Positions 1 to 7,805 of a stretch of 49,262 bases of DNA are shown here, piece by piece (the first letter of the stretch is position 1; each line of letters begins with the position of its first letter). The position numbers were made by a program, and so were the translations under genes. The notes under the pieces are model-generated. The model was not told where the DNA came from. It searched no databases and saw only the letters and a program-made list of their open reading frames with translations. The stretch is from NCBI GenBank assembly GCA_016744705.1, contig JADGDU010000015.1, positions 1 to 49,262 on the forward strand. The letters run 5' to 3'. This stretch comes from Candidatus Krumholzibacteriia bacterium. Lineage in GTDB: Bacteria; Krumholzibacteriota; Krumholzibacteriia; LZORAL124-64-63.

Positions 1-653
1 GCCACAAAGTGGGATTGATGGATGCCGATGTTTATGGCCCAAGTATTCCCACCATGCTGAATATCCAAGAGGCTCCGGAAGCCACTCCTGACCGTAAAAT
101 CCACCCAATCCAGAGCCATGGCCTTCAGGTTATGAGCATGGGTATGTTGATGCCCCCTGATCAGGCGGTCATCTGGCGTGGACCTCTGGTCATGTCCGCC
201 ATCAAGCAGTTTCTGCAGGATGTGCTTTGGGATGGTTTGGATTTCCTCATCATCGACATGCCGCCAGGAACCGGCGATGCCCAGTTGACTCTGGTGCAAA
301 CGGTGCCTCTGAGCGGGGTGGTCATGGTCACCACTCCTCAGGAAGTGGCTTTGGCCGATGTGCGCCGAGGCATCACCATGTTCGTAAAGGTTGAAGTGCC
401 TGTGCTGGGTATTGTCGAAAACATGAGTTACTTCGAGTGCCCGGACAACGGCAAGAGATACGATATCTTCGGCCAGGGTGGTGGGGCCGCAGTGGCTAAG
501 CAGTACCAATTGCCTCTGCTGGCAGAAATTCCCATTGATCCTGCCATCCGTAAGGGTGGGGACGAGGGAAATCCCGCTGTGGAGATCACGGGTTCCGCAA
601 CCCAGGCAGCTTTCCATCAATTGGCTGTGAAGGTTAACGAATTGGCTGTGTGA
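1..653 (+). CDS. mrp: Mrp/ApbC-type Fe-S cluster carrier ATPase (5' partial)
   Basis: C-terminal part of a Mrp/NBP35-family P-loop protein, which binds and transfers Fe-S clusters in the cytoplasm. The frame is open to the window edge, so the deviant Walker A loop lies outside. Visible hallmarks are GLMDADVYGPS near the start, the IIDMPPGTGD Walker-B-like block, the TTPQEVAL segment and the NMSYFECP...YDIFGQGGG region. Most Mrp proteins carry a CxxC that holds the cluster; here the second cysteine position is Asn (CPDN), so only one Cys remains. The GTG at base 9 is internal, not the true start. A hairpin terminator follows the stop. Family assignment is firm; the exact role is inferred. Confidence 0.93.
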   Translation, partial: HKVGLMDADVYGPSIPTMLNIQEAPEATPDRKIHPIQSHGLQVMSMGMLMPPDQAVIWRGPLVMSAIKQFLQDVLWDGLDFLIIDMPPGTGDAQLTLVQTVPLSGVVMVTTPQEVALADVRRGITMFVKVEVPVLGIVENMSYFECPDNGKRYDIFGQGGGAAVAKQYQLPLLAEIPIDPAIRKGGDEGNPAVEITGSATQAAFHQLAVKVNELAV

Positions 654-673
654 TTTTCTGTTGATTATTAAAG

Positions 674-708
674 AACCCGGCGCGGATTAATATCCACGCC
701 GGGTTTTT
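674..708 (+). terminator. Rho-independent terminator after mrp
   Basis: A 9-bp perfect stem (AACCCGGCG at 674-682 with CGCCGGGTT at 697-705) continues after one mismatch into a GGAT/ATCC inner stem with a small loop, and runs into five Ts at 704-708. It lies between the convergent mrp and chemotaxis receptor genes. Confidence 0.88.
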
Positions 709-737
709 CATGTCCCACAGAATCAGATTTGTAGAAG

Positions 738-2216
738 CTAAGTTGTGCTAGCCTGAGCCCCGCCCACCACTTTGTTAAGATCCCCCACTGAACGATGAAC
801 GTCCTGGGCCTGCTGGTTCAGCTCCACGCTGGCCGACGCCACTTGCTCCGAAGTGGCTGCGTTGGTTTGGGTCACACCATCCAATTGGTCCACAGCCAGA
901 GTGATTTCTTTGATGGAGGTAGTCTGTTGCACGCTGGTGTTGGCCATCTGAGAAACCAGATCTTTTACTCCACCAATGGTGGTGGCAATCTCCTCAAGGA
1001 ATCCACCCACTTCGGACGCGGCCATGACTCCGTTATTGGCATTGGCCTGGGATTCTTCAATCAAGCCGGCGGTATTTCGGGCTGCTTCGGCGCTGCGCCC
1101 GGCCAGGTTTCGCACTTCTTCAGCCACGACGGCAAATCCTTTCCCGGCGTCTCCGGCCCGGGCTGCTTCCACCGCGGCATTCAAAGCCAGCAAATTGGTT
1201 TGGAAAGCAATTTCATCGATGGTCTTTAGAATGCGGGCCGTTTCGTCGCTGGACTGTTTAATGTCGTCAATGGCTCCGGTCATTTTCTGCATGGCTTGAA
1301 GACCCTGGCTGGCCGAATGCTGGGCCCGACCCACACCGTCGTCAGATTCTTGAGCCTGGGAAGTGCTGGATTGAGTGGTGGTATATATCTCCTGCAACGA
1401 GGCGGTGACTTGGCCCAGAGAGCAGGCCTGTTGGGAAGCACCGTTGGCCATCAATTGGCCCGAATCAGACACTTCTTTGGAGGCATAAGAAACCTGCTCT
1501 GAAGCAATCCGCAAAGATTCCGCCACGTCGCCCACTTGTTTGTTAATGCTCTTGGAAATGAAGAACCAAGTCACAGTTGAAAGCAGGGTGGTGATGAATG
1601 CCATGATCACCATAAGATAAATATTTTGCTGGCCCAACCCTGAGATGGCGTACTGGGCCTGGTAAAACTCTTCTTCGTAGGACGAGGCTCCAATGACCCA
1701 GTCCCAGGGCTCATAGTAGGCAATGCGGGCCACTTTCATCCTGGCTTCGGTTTCATCCTTATTTTTCCAGGGATAAAATTGCTGGGCAATTTCTCCTTCT
1801 TTCAACCCTTGGGCTTTTTTTACGATTTCTTGGATGAAGAGAACGCCGTCGGCATCTTTAGCCAGGTTGATGTTGGCTCCATCGCGCGTTCCACCTTTGG
1901 AAATGACGTAATGGCCAGCGGAATCCAAAACATAAACATACCCGGTTTTGCCAACTTTGATGTTCATGACAGTTTGGCGGAGCTTTTCGTATCCTTCTTC
2001 GGCGCTGAGATCGCCGTGGCTGGCGGCCAGGGAAGCCACGCTCTGGGCTATGTGATCCAGGTCGGTGTAAGCCAGAACCCCACACTCTTTATTGGCCACA
2101 TCCACCATTTTGGTTTCGTTTTTTACCACAACGAGCATGACCACCAAGAGAGGAAGGCAGGCCATGATTGTTCCAATGAGGAGAAGTCTTTTTCGGAGTG
2201 TAAAGTTTTCCAACAT
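738..2216 (-). CDS. Methyl-accepting chemotaxis protein with single Cache sensor
   Basis: Transmembrane chemoreceptor of 492 residues that passes ligand binding to CheA/CheW. Residues about 11-31 form TM1, 35-190 a periplasmic Cache domain ([27 protein letters not shown]), 199-221 TM2. The rest is a coiled-coil signalling domain with the conserved tip [20 protein letters not shown]. No convincing HAMP domain is visible between TM2 and the signalling helices, and there is no C-terminal CheR-binding pentapeptide. I chose ATG at 2216 because GTGAGG lies 6 bases upstream; a TTG at 2255 would add 13 residues. The upstream neighbour on the same strand is the sulfatase-like gene, 123 bp away. Confidence 0.93.
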   Translation of the reverse strand: MLENFTLRKRLLLIGTIMACLPLLVVMLVVVKNETKMVDVANKECGVLAYTDLDHIAQSVASLAASHGDLSAEEGYEKLRQTVMNIKVGKTGYVYVLDSAGHYVISKGGTRDGANINLAKDADGVLFIQEIVKKAQGLKEGEIAQQFYPWKNKDETEARMKVARIAYYEPWDWVIGASSYEEEFYQAQYAISGLGQQNIYLMVIMAFITTLLSTVTWFFISKSINKQVGDVAESLRIASEQVSYASKEVSDSGQLMANGASQQACSLGQVTASLQEIYTTTQSSTSQAQESDDGVGRAQHSASQGLQAMQKMTGAIDDIKQSSDETARILKTIDEIAFQTNLLALNAAVEAARAGDAGKGFAVVAEEVRNLAGRSAEAARNTAGLIEESQANANNGVMAASEVGGFLEEIATTIGGVKDLVSQMANTSVQQTTSIKEITLAVDQLDGVTQTNAATSEQVASASVELNQQAQDVHRSVGDLNKVVGGAQASTT

Positions 2217-2339
2217 TTTGAGCCTCACAAATCGCCATTTAATAGCCTTGCTCAAGCACTCACAGAAGCATGGAGTCGAGCATCACTATTCATGGGTTTC
2301 GTCCGAGGATGGGGAATTCTTTAGTTGAAAAAATAACGA

Positions 2340-3848
2340 TTAATCAGAATAGCCGAGGTCTTTGAGGCGTTGGCGGACGGTATCATCAAGATCGTTCCAG
2401 CTATCTGATGAGGACTCGATGCCACCTGCGCCGGTGCCGGAGTCATTCCAATGGCAGAGAATGGTCTGCAGGCGAGCCACAATTTCAGGGTGTTTGCTCT
2501 GGACATCGGCACACTCTGCCGGGTCATCCTTTAAGTTGAACAGGGCCAGAGTTTGCTCGTTCCGCAGGGCCATCATTTTCCAGGGACCCTGGCGGATCAC
2601 TACAATATCCGGGCCATAGGCTATGGCTTCGGCCAGAATGGTTCTTTCGGATTCGGCTGGATCCACCAGTGATTGGCCCAGTAGCAGAAGGCGCACAGGG
2701 TCGGCCAAAGTATCTAACTTCGTCCTCAAAGCCGGTTGGAGCATGGGGGGAAGACCCAGCCAATCCAGTACGGTGGGGGCCAAATCGCAGAGAGAAACCG
2801 GTTCTTGATGGCGGATGCCCGCGGGAACACCCGGTCCCCAAGCCGCCCAGGGCACATGGATCAATTCCTGAAACTGGGTGTGTCCATGGCCAATGCCTCG
2901 CACTTTTCGGGGGTCGTGGTTCCACCGACGGGCAAAATCCACATGGTCTAAAAATTCTTCTCCGTGATCGGCAAACATCGACACGAGGGTGGAATCAGCC
3001 AATTGCCAAGTCTCCAGCTTTTTTTGAAGGTCGCCAATGACTTGGTCTACACTGTGGATGGTGGCATCGTAGACTGCTAATTTTGTTTTGAGCGATGCCA
3101 TGGCCTGGGAGGAGCAGGCATCTGAAAGATAGCCCAGATGGCCGTCTGGCTCGGGGCCCCAGCTGGCAAAAGATTCGAAATCGTCTGGATGGCCGTCCGC
3201 AGGAAGAAAATGCGATAGATCGGCCAGATTTGGTGTTGTGGGCTCATGAGGATCATTAAAAAGGATAAAGCAGAAGAAGGGCTGCTCTGCGTTCTGCCTT
3301 ATCCAGTCCTGGGCCATGGCGGACAATTCCGCAGCAGGCAGGTTGTAGTACTCATGGTGGTCAAAACTCTCGGCCAAGCCAAAAGCAAAGAACTGATTGG
3401 AGTAGAAGGCGGCGGTGCGGTAGCCCTGAGATTTCAAATGAGCCGCCAGGGTGATCATTCCTTCATTCAGCCTTTGGGGAGGCTGCTGGTCCATGTTGCG
3501 CACTTCGCCTGATAAGAACCCGCCGTGAAGTCCGGGCATCACGCCGGTCAAGGCGCTGGTGAAGGAAGGCAACGTCCAGGGCGCGGGGGCTGTCACATCA
3601 TGAAAGATGGTGCCTCCGGCTGCCAAGCGGTCCAGCTGGGGGCAGGTGGGGCCTCCTTGGTATCCATGGAAACCAAGATGGTCGGCCCGTAAAGTGTCTA
3701 TGCCCAGCAAAAGCAAGCTGGCCGGGCCCTGGCGATCAGGATTAATACGGTTGGGTTTTAGCAACTTGTTGGCAGCACGCTTAATTCCCAACAATCGGGC
3801 TTGAATTTGGGGTTTGCGGGTCAGTTTTTGAAACGGAATGTAAGGCAT
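2340..3848 (-). CDS. Sulfatase-fold (alkaline phosphatase superfamily) hydrolase
   Basis: Protein of 502 residues with the metal-binding scaffold of the sulfatase family: GIDTLRADHLG at about residues 49-59, ADHGEEF, and GIGHGHTQF. It ends in the LKDLGYSD tail common in this family. The usual C/S-x-P-S-R sulfatase signature, whose Cys or Ser becomes formylglycine, is replaced by W91-T92-L93-P94-S95, putting Thr at the nucleophile position. This suggests a phosphatase, phosphodiesterase or phosphotransferase-like activity rather than a true sulfatase, though the substrate cannot be told. No signal peptide is apparent. ATG 3848 is chosen because the longer frame to 4139 would run through the divergent EIIA gene and lacks family similarity upstream of this Met. 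Confidence 0.85.
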   Translation of the reverse strand: MPYIPFQKLTRKPQIQARLLGIKRAANKLLKPNRINPDRQGPASLLLLGIDTLRADHLGFHGYQGGPTCPQLDRLAAGGTIFHDVTAPAPWTLPSFTSALTGVMPGLHGGFLSGEVRNMDQQPPQRLNEGMITLAAHLKSQGYRTAAFYSNQFFAFGLAESFDHHEYYNLPAAELSAMAQDWIRQNAEQPFFCFILFNDPHEPTTPNLADLSHFLPADGHPDDFESFASWGPEPDGHLGYLSDACSSQAMASLKTKLAVYDATIHSVDQVIGDLQKKLETWQLADSTLVSMFADHGEEFLDHVDFARRWNHDPRKVRGIGHGHTQFQELIHVPWAAWGPGVPAGIRHQEPVSLCDLAPTVLDWLGLPPMLQPALRTKLDTLADPVRLLLLGQSLVDPAESERTILAEAIAYGPDIVVIRQGPWKMMALRNEQTLALFNLKDDPAECADVQSKHPEIVARLQTILCHWNDSGTGAGGIESSSDSWNDLDDTVRQRLKDLGYSD

Positions 3849-3929
3849 GGGACTCTCTTTATATCTCCAGCCAAGAACTATTGGCTTCACTTTCTGGACA
3901 CTGACCCTGGCGACCATTACCATACGGGC

Positions 3930-4391
3930 ATGAGATTGCTTGACTATACAACAAATAACGGGTTCCTGCCGCATATCAAGTGCACAAGTGTGGACGAGGC
4001 CGTCAGCCGTCTGGTGGGGGAGCTGGAAAGCGCCGGCGCTGTGACGCAAGGTGCCAGCCTGGCCGCCGAAGTCATGCGCCGGGAACGTGACGGCAGCACC
4101 GCCATTGGAGGTGGGTTGGTCATCCCGCATGCCCGTCATTCGGGTGTCAAAAATGTAAAATTAGCCCTGGCCACCTTGGACCACCCCATGGATATCCCGG
4201 CTGAAGATAACCAGCCAGTGGATATCGTTATTCTTTTGGTGGGGCCTCAGGATGATCCACGTCCCATGCTTTGGGTTTTGGCCCGCTTGGCCAGGCTGGT
4301 AAAAAGCAGTGTGTTTTTGAACAATTTACGCGCAGCCAGGACCGCTGATGAATTGCAAAAAGTATTAATTGATGCCGAGGAGCCCAAGTAG
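3930..4391 (+). CDS. PTS EIIA (fructose/Ntr-type) domain protein
   Basis: A 153-residue single-domain EIIA of the fructose/nitrogen PTS family, which accepts phosphate on a histidine from HPr. The active site is GGGLVIPHARH, with His67 at the position expected from PtsN. C-terminal helices are typical (RLARLVKSSVFLNNLRAA). No permease domain is attached, and EI and HPr are not in the window, so a regulatory (PtsN-like) role is more likely than sugar uptake. It is divergent from the sulfatase-like gene with 81 bp between starts. The frame is open upstream to 3801, but only the part from ATG 3930 matches the family. The ribosome site is weak. Confidence 0.85.
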   Translation: MRLLDYTTNNGFLPHIKCTSVDEAVSRLVGELESAGAVTQGASLAAEVMRRERDGSTAIGGGLVIPHARHSGVKNVKLALATLDHPMDIPAEDNQPVDIVILLVGPQDDPRPMLWVLARLARLVKSSVFLNNLRAARTADELQKVLIDAEEPK

Positions 4392-4559
4392 GCTTTCCCG
4401 GAAATCTCTTGTTTTGATCGGTTTCCTGTTTCTTGATCTATTCTCTCCATCTTCTTCGCAGAATCCTTACTTGAACCCGGCCCCCCCTTGGACTATTGTT
4501 TTTGGCTACCCTGAAGTTCAACTTCGTGAATTATTGTCCCCTTGAAGGGAGCTTTTTCA

Positions 4560-6902
4560 ATGACCGGTTATCCCAAGGGCGCCACACTGGCGCTGGGCTG
4601 GATGCTGACTTTGACGGTTCTGATCGGTTTGGCCCCTGTGGCTTTGGCCGATGTGGCAGACCACTTGATCCTCAGTGAGATTGTGGTTAAGACCCGGACC
4701 CCATTCAGCACTTTTGGCAGCCCCTACATCCAGGTGGTTAATCCCACCGCTACTGATGTAGACATGGGCCAGGTGTATATCACCGACGCCACTACTTCCC
4801 CCTCCGCATTCTATTACAATCTCCCTCTCGGCGATCCCGGGACTCATAATCCGGGTGGAGGCAACGGTGGCGATTTCCACGCACGTTTCCCCGACGGGTA
4901 CGTGCTGGCCGCAGGTGACTCTCTGGCCATCTCCATCAACGGAAGTGTGGAATATCAGGCTGCCTATGGCCGCCTGCCGGACTTTGAGCTCTTTGAAGAT
5001 GCCATTCTTCCGGACACTGTGCCGGAATTGGTGGAAGTCTTTCCCGGTTCCATCGATGCCGGTCCTCACGGCGGCGCTAATGTGCCGGCCTTGTCCGATA
5101 TTGCCGAGAGCATCGTGCTCTATTCCTGGGATGGAGTCTCAGACTTGGTCCAGGATCTGGATTACGTCATGTGGGGCAGCAACACCGGAGTGCGTTTCAA
5201 CAAGAGTGACGTGACCATCGGTGCAGACACCTACCTGGATGATACTTTGGTCATCAGCCAAAACCCAGTGGCCAGCGCGGGACCCGGTTTCCGTCATTCC
5301 TTCCGCCGTCTGGACGCCGATGAGGGCACCGAAACCACCAGTGGTGGCAACGGCCTCGGCGGCCATGATGAAACCAGTGAAGATCTGGACAACACCTGGC
5401 AGGATGTAGACTTCGGGGGCAACCTGGGTGTGCCTTCCGCGCCTGAGTCCCTGCACCCGGCCGCGCCCATTTTCAGCGCAGCTGGCCACGATCCTATGGC
5501 ACCCTACGACGGTCAGGAAGTTGAGCTGAGTGCCACCTTGGTGAGCAATAGCACCTTGGGCGACGTAATCTTCCATTACAGTATTGATGGAGGCGCTTAT
5601 AACGACCTGATGGGTTCCGCTTCCGGTGGGGACTTTGTCGCCACCGTGCCGGCCCAGGTTGAAGGCGCCGTGCTGACTTGGTACTGCACTGCCGGCAATA
5701 CTGATGGTGCTGTTGCAGTTTACCCCGCAGCCGCTCCTGCATATTTCAGCACCTGGACCGTGAGCGAAGCTCCCGACCCCAGCCTGTTTCCCTCCAAGCT
5801 GCTGCTGACAGAAATCTGCACCAAAGGAACTCCGGAAGAGTTCATTGAGATCTACAATCCTTCAGATGAAGATGTGGATATGAGCGATTATTATCTCGGC
5901 GATGCCGTATATAATGACCAAGGCTACTGGAACATCGGTGGAGGGGCCACCAATGCCACCATTGGTGGCGGAACTTATACGGACTTCCAGGCCCGCTTTC
6001 CCGACGAGTTTGTCATTGATGCTGGCGATACCATTGTGGTTTCGGTGGCTGGTAGTGCCGGGTTCTCGGCATCCTACGGCTTTTTGCCTGACTTGGAGCT
6101 TTTCGAAGATGACGCCTTCCCGGACTTGGTCCCGGATATGCGCCCTGTCTTTGAAACGGCTGAGGGCAACAGTATCATCACACTCACCGGAGACAACCCA
6201 TCGACTCCGACGCTGACTAATGGCGGAGAGTCCATCGCCCTTTACCACTGGCGTGAAGGTGATGCTCTGGCAACAGATATCGACCTTTTCTTGTGGGGTA
6301 CAGGCGGGTCATATGAAATCAATAAAACCGGAAGGACCGTTGCCGGCAGCATGTATTTGCCTGACAACCCCGCCGGACTCTTCACTGAAGAAGCTGATTT
6401 TGGCACCTCCTACACCCGCGTCGATGGCAGTGAGGGAACACAAATTCCCAGCGGCAGTAACGGTGTCCTGGGTCGGGATGAAACCAGTGAAAACATCTCC
6501 GTTACTTTCGAGTTGCTCGCAGTCAGCCCCAGCCGACCCAGTGTTGGCGGCGGTGGTGGCGGCAGTGGCATTGAATTGGTAGTGGAAGCCAAAACATTCA
6601 TCCCCACCATGGGTGAAGTCTTCCCTATCCGGTTTGTATCTAAATCTCAGAGCGAAACCAAGCTGCGTCTGCTCGACCTGGAGGGCCGTGTCGTTTACAC
6701 CCTCTGGGATAGCCGCCGCAATGGTTCGCCTTCGGTCATCCCTGGTGTTTACACCACGGTGGCCTGGGATGGCAGGAATGAAATCTATGAACGTGTCAGA
6801 GCTGGTATGTACATCTTGCATTTGTCGGTGGTCGATAGCCGCACCGGTGAATTGGAAACTCAAACCGCGCCCGTGGTCGTTGCCACGCGGCTCAGCCGAT
6901 AG
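4560..6902 (+). CDS. Secreted lamin-tail-domain protein with C-terminal FlgD-type Ig domain
   Basis: A 780-residue exported protein. Residues 1-30 are a signal peptide ending LAPVALA. Two tandem lamin-tail repeats follow, roughly residues 33-290 and 410-650. Each opens with a 'LILSEI' or 'LLLTEI' strand, carries an ELFED...PD..P.. block and ends near DETSE. Between them is an Ig-like stretch with YSIDGG. After a glycine-rich linker (GGGGGGSG) comes a FlgD-like Ig domain (LRLLDLEGRVVYTL...VAWDGR...AGMYIL), often seen at the C-terminus of exported proteins. ATG 4560 is preferred over TTG 4542 because AGGGAG lies 8 bases upstream. It is first of a five-gene envelope operon; lamin-tail domains often accompany extracellular nucleases or anchors. 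Function is unknown. Confidence 0.85.
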   Translation: MTGYPKGATLALGWMLTLTVLIGLAPVALADVADHLILSEIVVKTRTPFSTFGSPYIQVVNPTATDVDMGQVYITDATTSPSAFYYNLPLGDPGTHNPGGGNGGDFHARFPDGYVLAAGDSLAISINGSVEYQAAYGRLPDFELFEDAILPDTVPELVEVFPGSIDAGPHGGANVPALSDIAESIVLYSWDGVSDLVQDLDYVMWGSNTGVRFNKSDVTIGADTYLDDTLVISQNPVASAGPGFRHSFRRLDADEGTETTSGGNGLGGHDETSEDLDNTWQDVDFGGNLGVPSAPESLHPAAPIFSAAGHDPMAPYDGQEVELSATLVSNSTLGDVIFHYSIDGGAYNDLMGSASGGDFVATVPAQVEGAVLTWYCTAGNTDGAVAVYPAAAPAYFSTWTVSEAPDPSLFPSKLLLTEICTKGTPEEFIEIYNPSDEDVDMSDYYLGDAVYNDQGYWNIGGGATNATIGGGTYTDFQARFPDEFVIDAGDTIVVSVAGSAGFSASYGFLPDLELFEDDAFPDLVPDMRPVFETAEGNSIITLTGDNPSTPTLTNGGESIALYHWREGDALATDIDLFLWGTGGSYEINKTGRTVAGSMYLPDNPAGLFTEEADFGTSYTRVDGSEGTQIPSGSNGVLGRDETSENISVTFELLAVSPSRPSVGGGGGGSGIELVVEAKTFIPTMGEVFPIRFVSKSQSETKLRLLDLEGRVVYTLWDSRRNGSPSVIPGVYTTVAWDGRNEIYERVRAGMYILHLSVVDSRTGELETQTAPVVVATRLSR

Positions 6903-6914
6903 AGAGGGTGAGCA

Positions 6915-7805
6915 ATGTTTCAGAAATTAACAATCATTTGCATTCTGGCGGCGCTCGGCCTTTCGGCCGGCACTGCCTTGGCAGCCTTTGAAGATGTTCC
7001 CGCCAGCCCCCGGGCCCGCGCCATGGGTGAGGCCGGCTCTTCCGTTGTGGATGCGGCTTATGCCACATACCTGAATGCCGGGCACTTGGCTTCGGCCACT
7101 GAAGGGGCCCTGGTAGCCAGTTATGTGCAGCCTTTCCAACTGAGTTTCACTGACTCCTACCACATGGGCATTGTCTTGCCCATCAGCCCCGGCAACGGAG
7201 CTTTTGGTGTCAGCCTGAATCAGTTCAAGGTAGAGCACAACGACGTGCGTCTGCTGGAAGAAACTCAGATCGGTCTGGGCTACGGAAATACCCTGTACCA
7301 GGACATGCACTCCCGTGTGGATGTGGGTGCAACTCTCAACATGTACCACCTGAAGTTTGGTGAGACCGTTTCCGGATTGGATCCGGGCAATGACTCTGCT
7401 TTGGGTATTGATCTGGGCCTTTTGGTGACAGTGCATGAGCGCACCAAACTGGGTGTCATGGTCAAAAACCTGAACAACCCCAACATCGGTGTGGACGAAG
7501 AAGAGCTTGCTCATCGTCTGGTGGCCGGTATCAGTTACGAACCTTACGAAGGTGTTATCACCACTTTCGAGTTCGATAACGAGTTGGGCCAGGATACTCA
7601 GTATCATGGCGGTATCGAAATGTTTGTGGCCGAGGGTTTTGCCCTGCGCGCAGGTGTGATCACCAACCCCAGCAAATTGACCGCGGGTTTTGGTTACGCC
7701 CTCAATCGTTTCGCTCTCAACTATGGGTTCTCCACCGGTGGTGGCACCCTGGAGAGCACTCACCAGTTTGGCGTTCAAGTTTCCTGGGGCGGTGAGGCTC
7801 AGTGA
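6915..7805 (+). CDS. PorV/PorQ-like outer-membrane beta-barrel protein
   Basis: A 296-residue protein with signal peptide (cleavage likely after LAA at about residue 24). It matches the FadL-superfamily PorV/PorQ (UPF0164) type: SPRARAMGEAGSS followed by the YLNAGHLA block (NPA-type motif of these barrels), then alternating amphipathic strands to the C-terminus. PorV-type proteins act in outer-membrane transport or as partners of type IX secretion in Bacteroidetes. Here it follows the lamin-tail/FlgD-Ig protein by 12 bp with a GAGAGGGTGAGCA ribosome site, so the two products may work together. The last 4 bases overlap the next gene's start (GTGA). The role is inferred from fold only. Confidence 0.8.
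   Translation: MFQKLTIICILAALGLSAGTALAAFEDVPASPRARAMGEAGSSVVDAAYATYLNAGHLASATEGALVASYVQPFQLSFTDSYHMGIVLPISPGNGAFGVSLNQFKVEHNDVRLLEETQIGLGYGNTLYQDMHSRVDVGATLNMYHLKFGETVSGLDPGNDSALGIDLGLLVTVHERTKLGVMVKNLNNPNIGVDEEELAHRLVAGISYEPYEGVITTFEFDNELGQDTQYHGGIEMFVAEGFALRAGVITNPSKLTAGFGYALNRFALNYGFSTGGGTLESTHQFGVQVSWGGEAQ

Noticed and set aside
2256..2339. Possible sigma-28 promoter ahead of the chemoreceptor
   Set aside because: A TAAAG is present, but no proper GCCGATAA-like box lies at the right distance.
3849..4139. N-terminal extension of the sulfatase-like gene
   Set aside because: It overlaps the start and first part of the EIIA gene, and the extra 97 residues show no family similarity.
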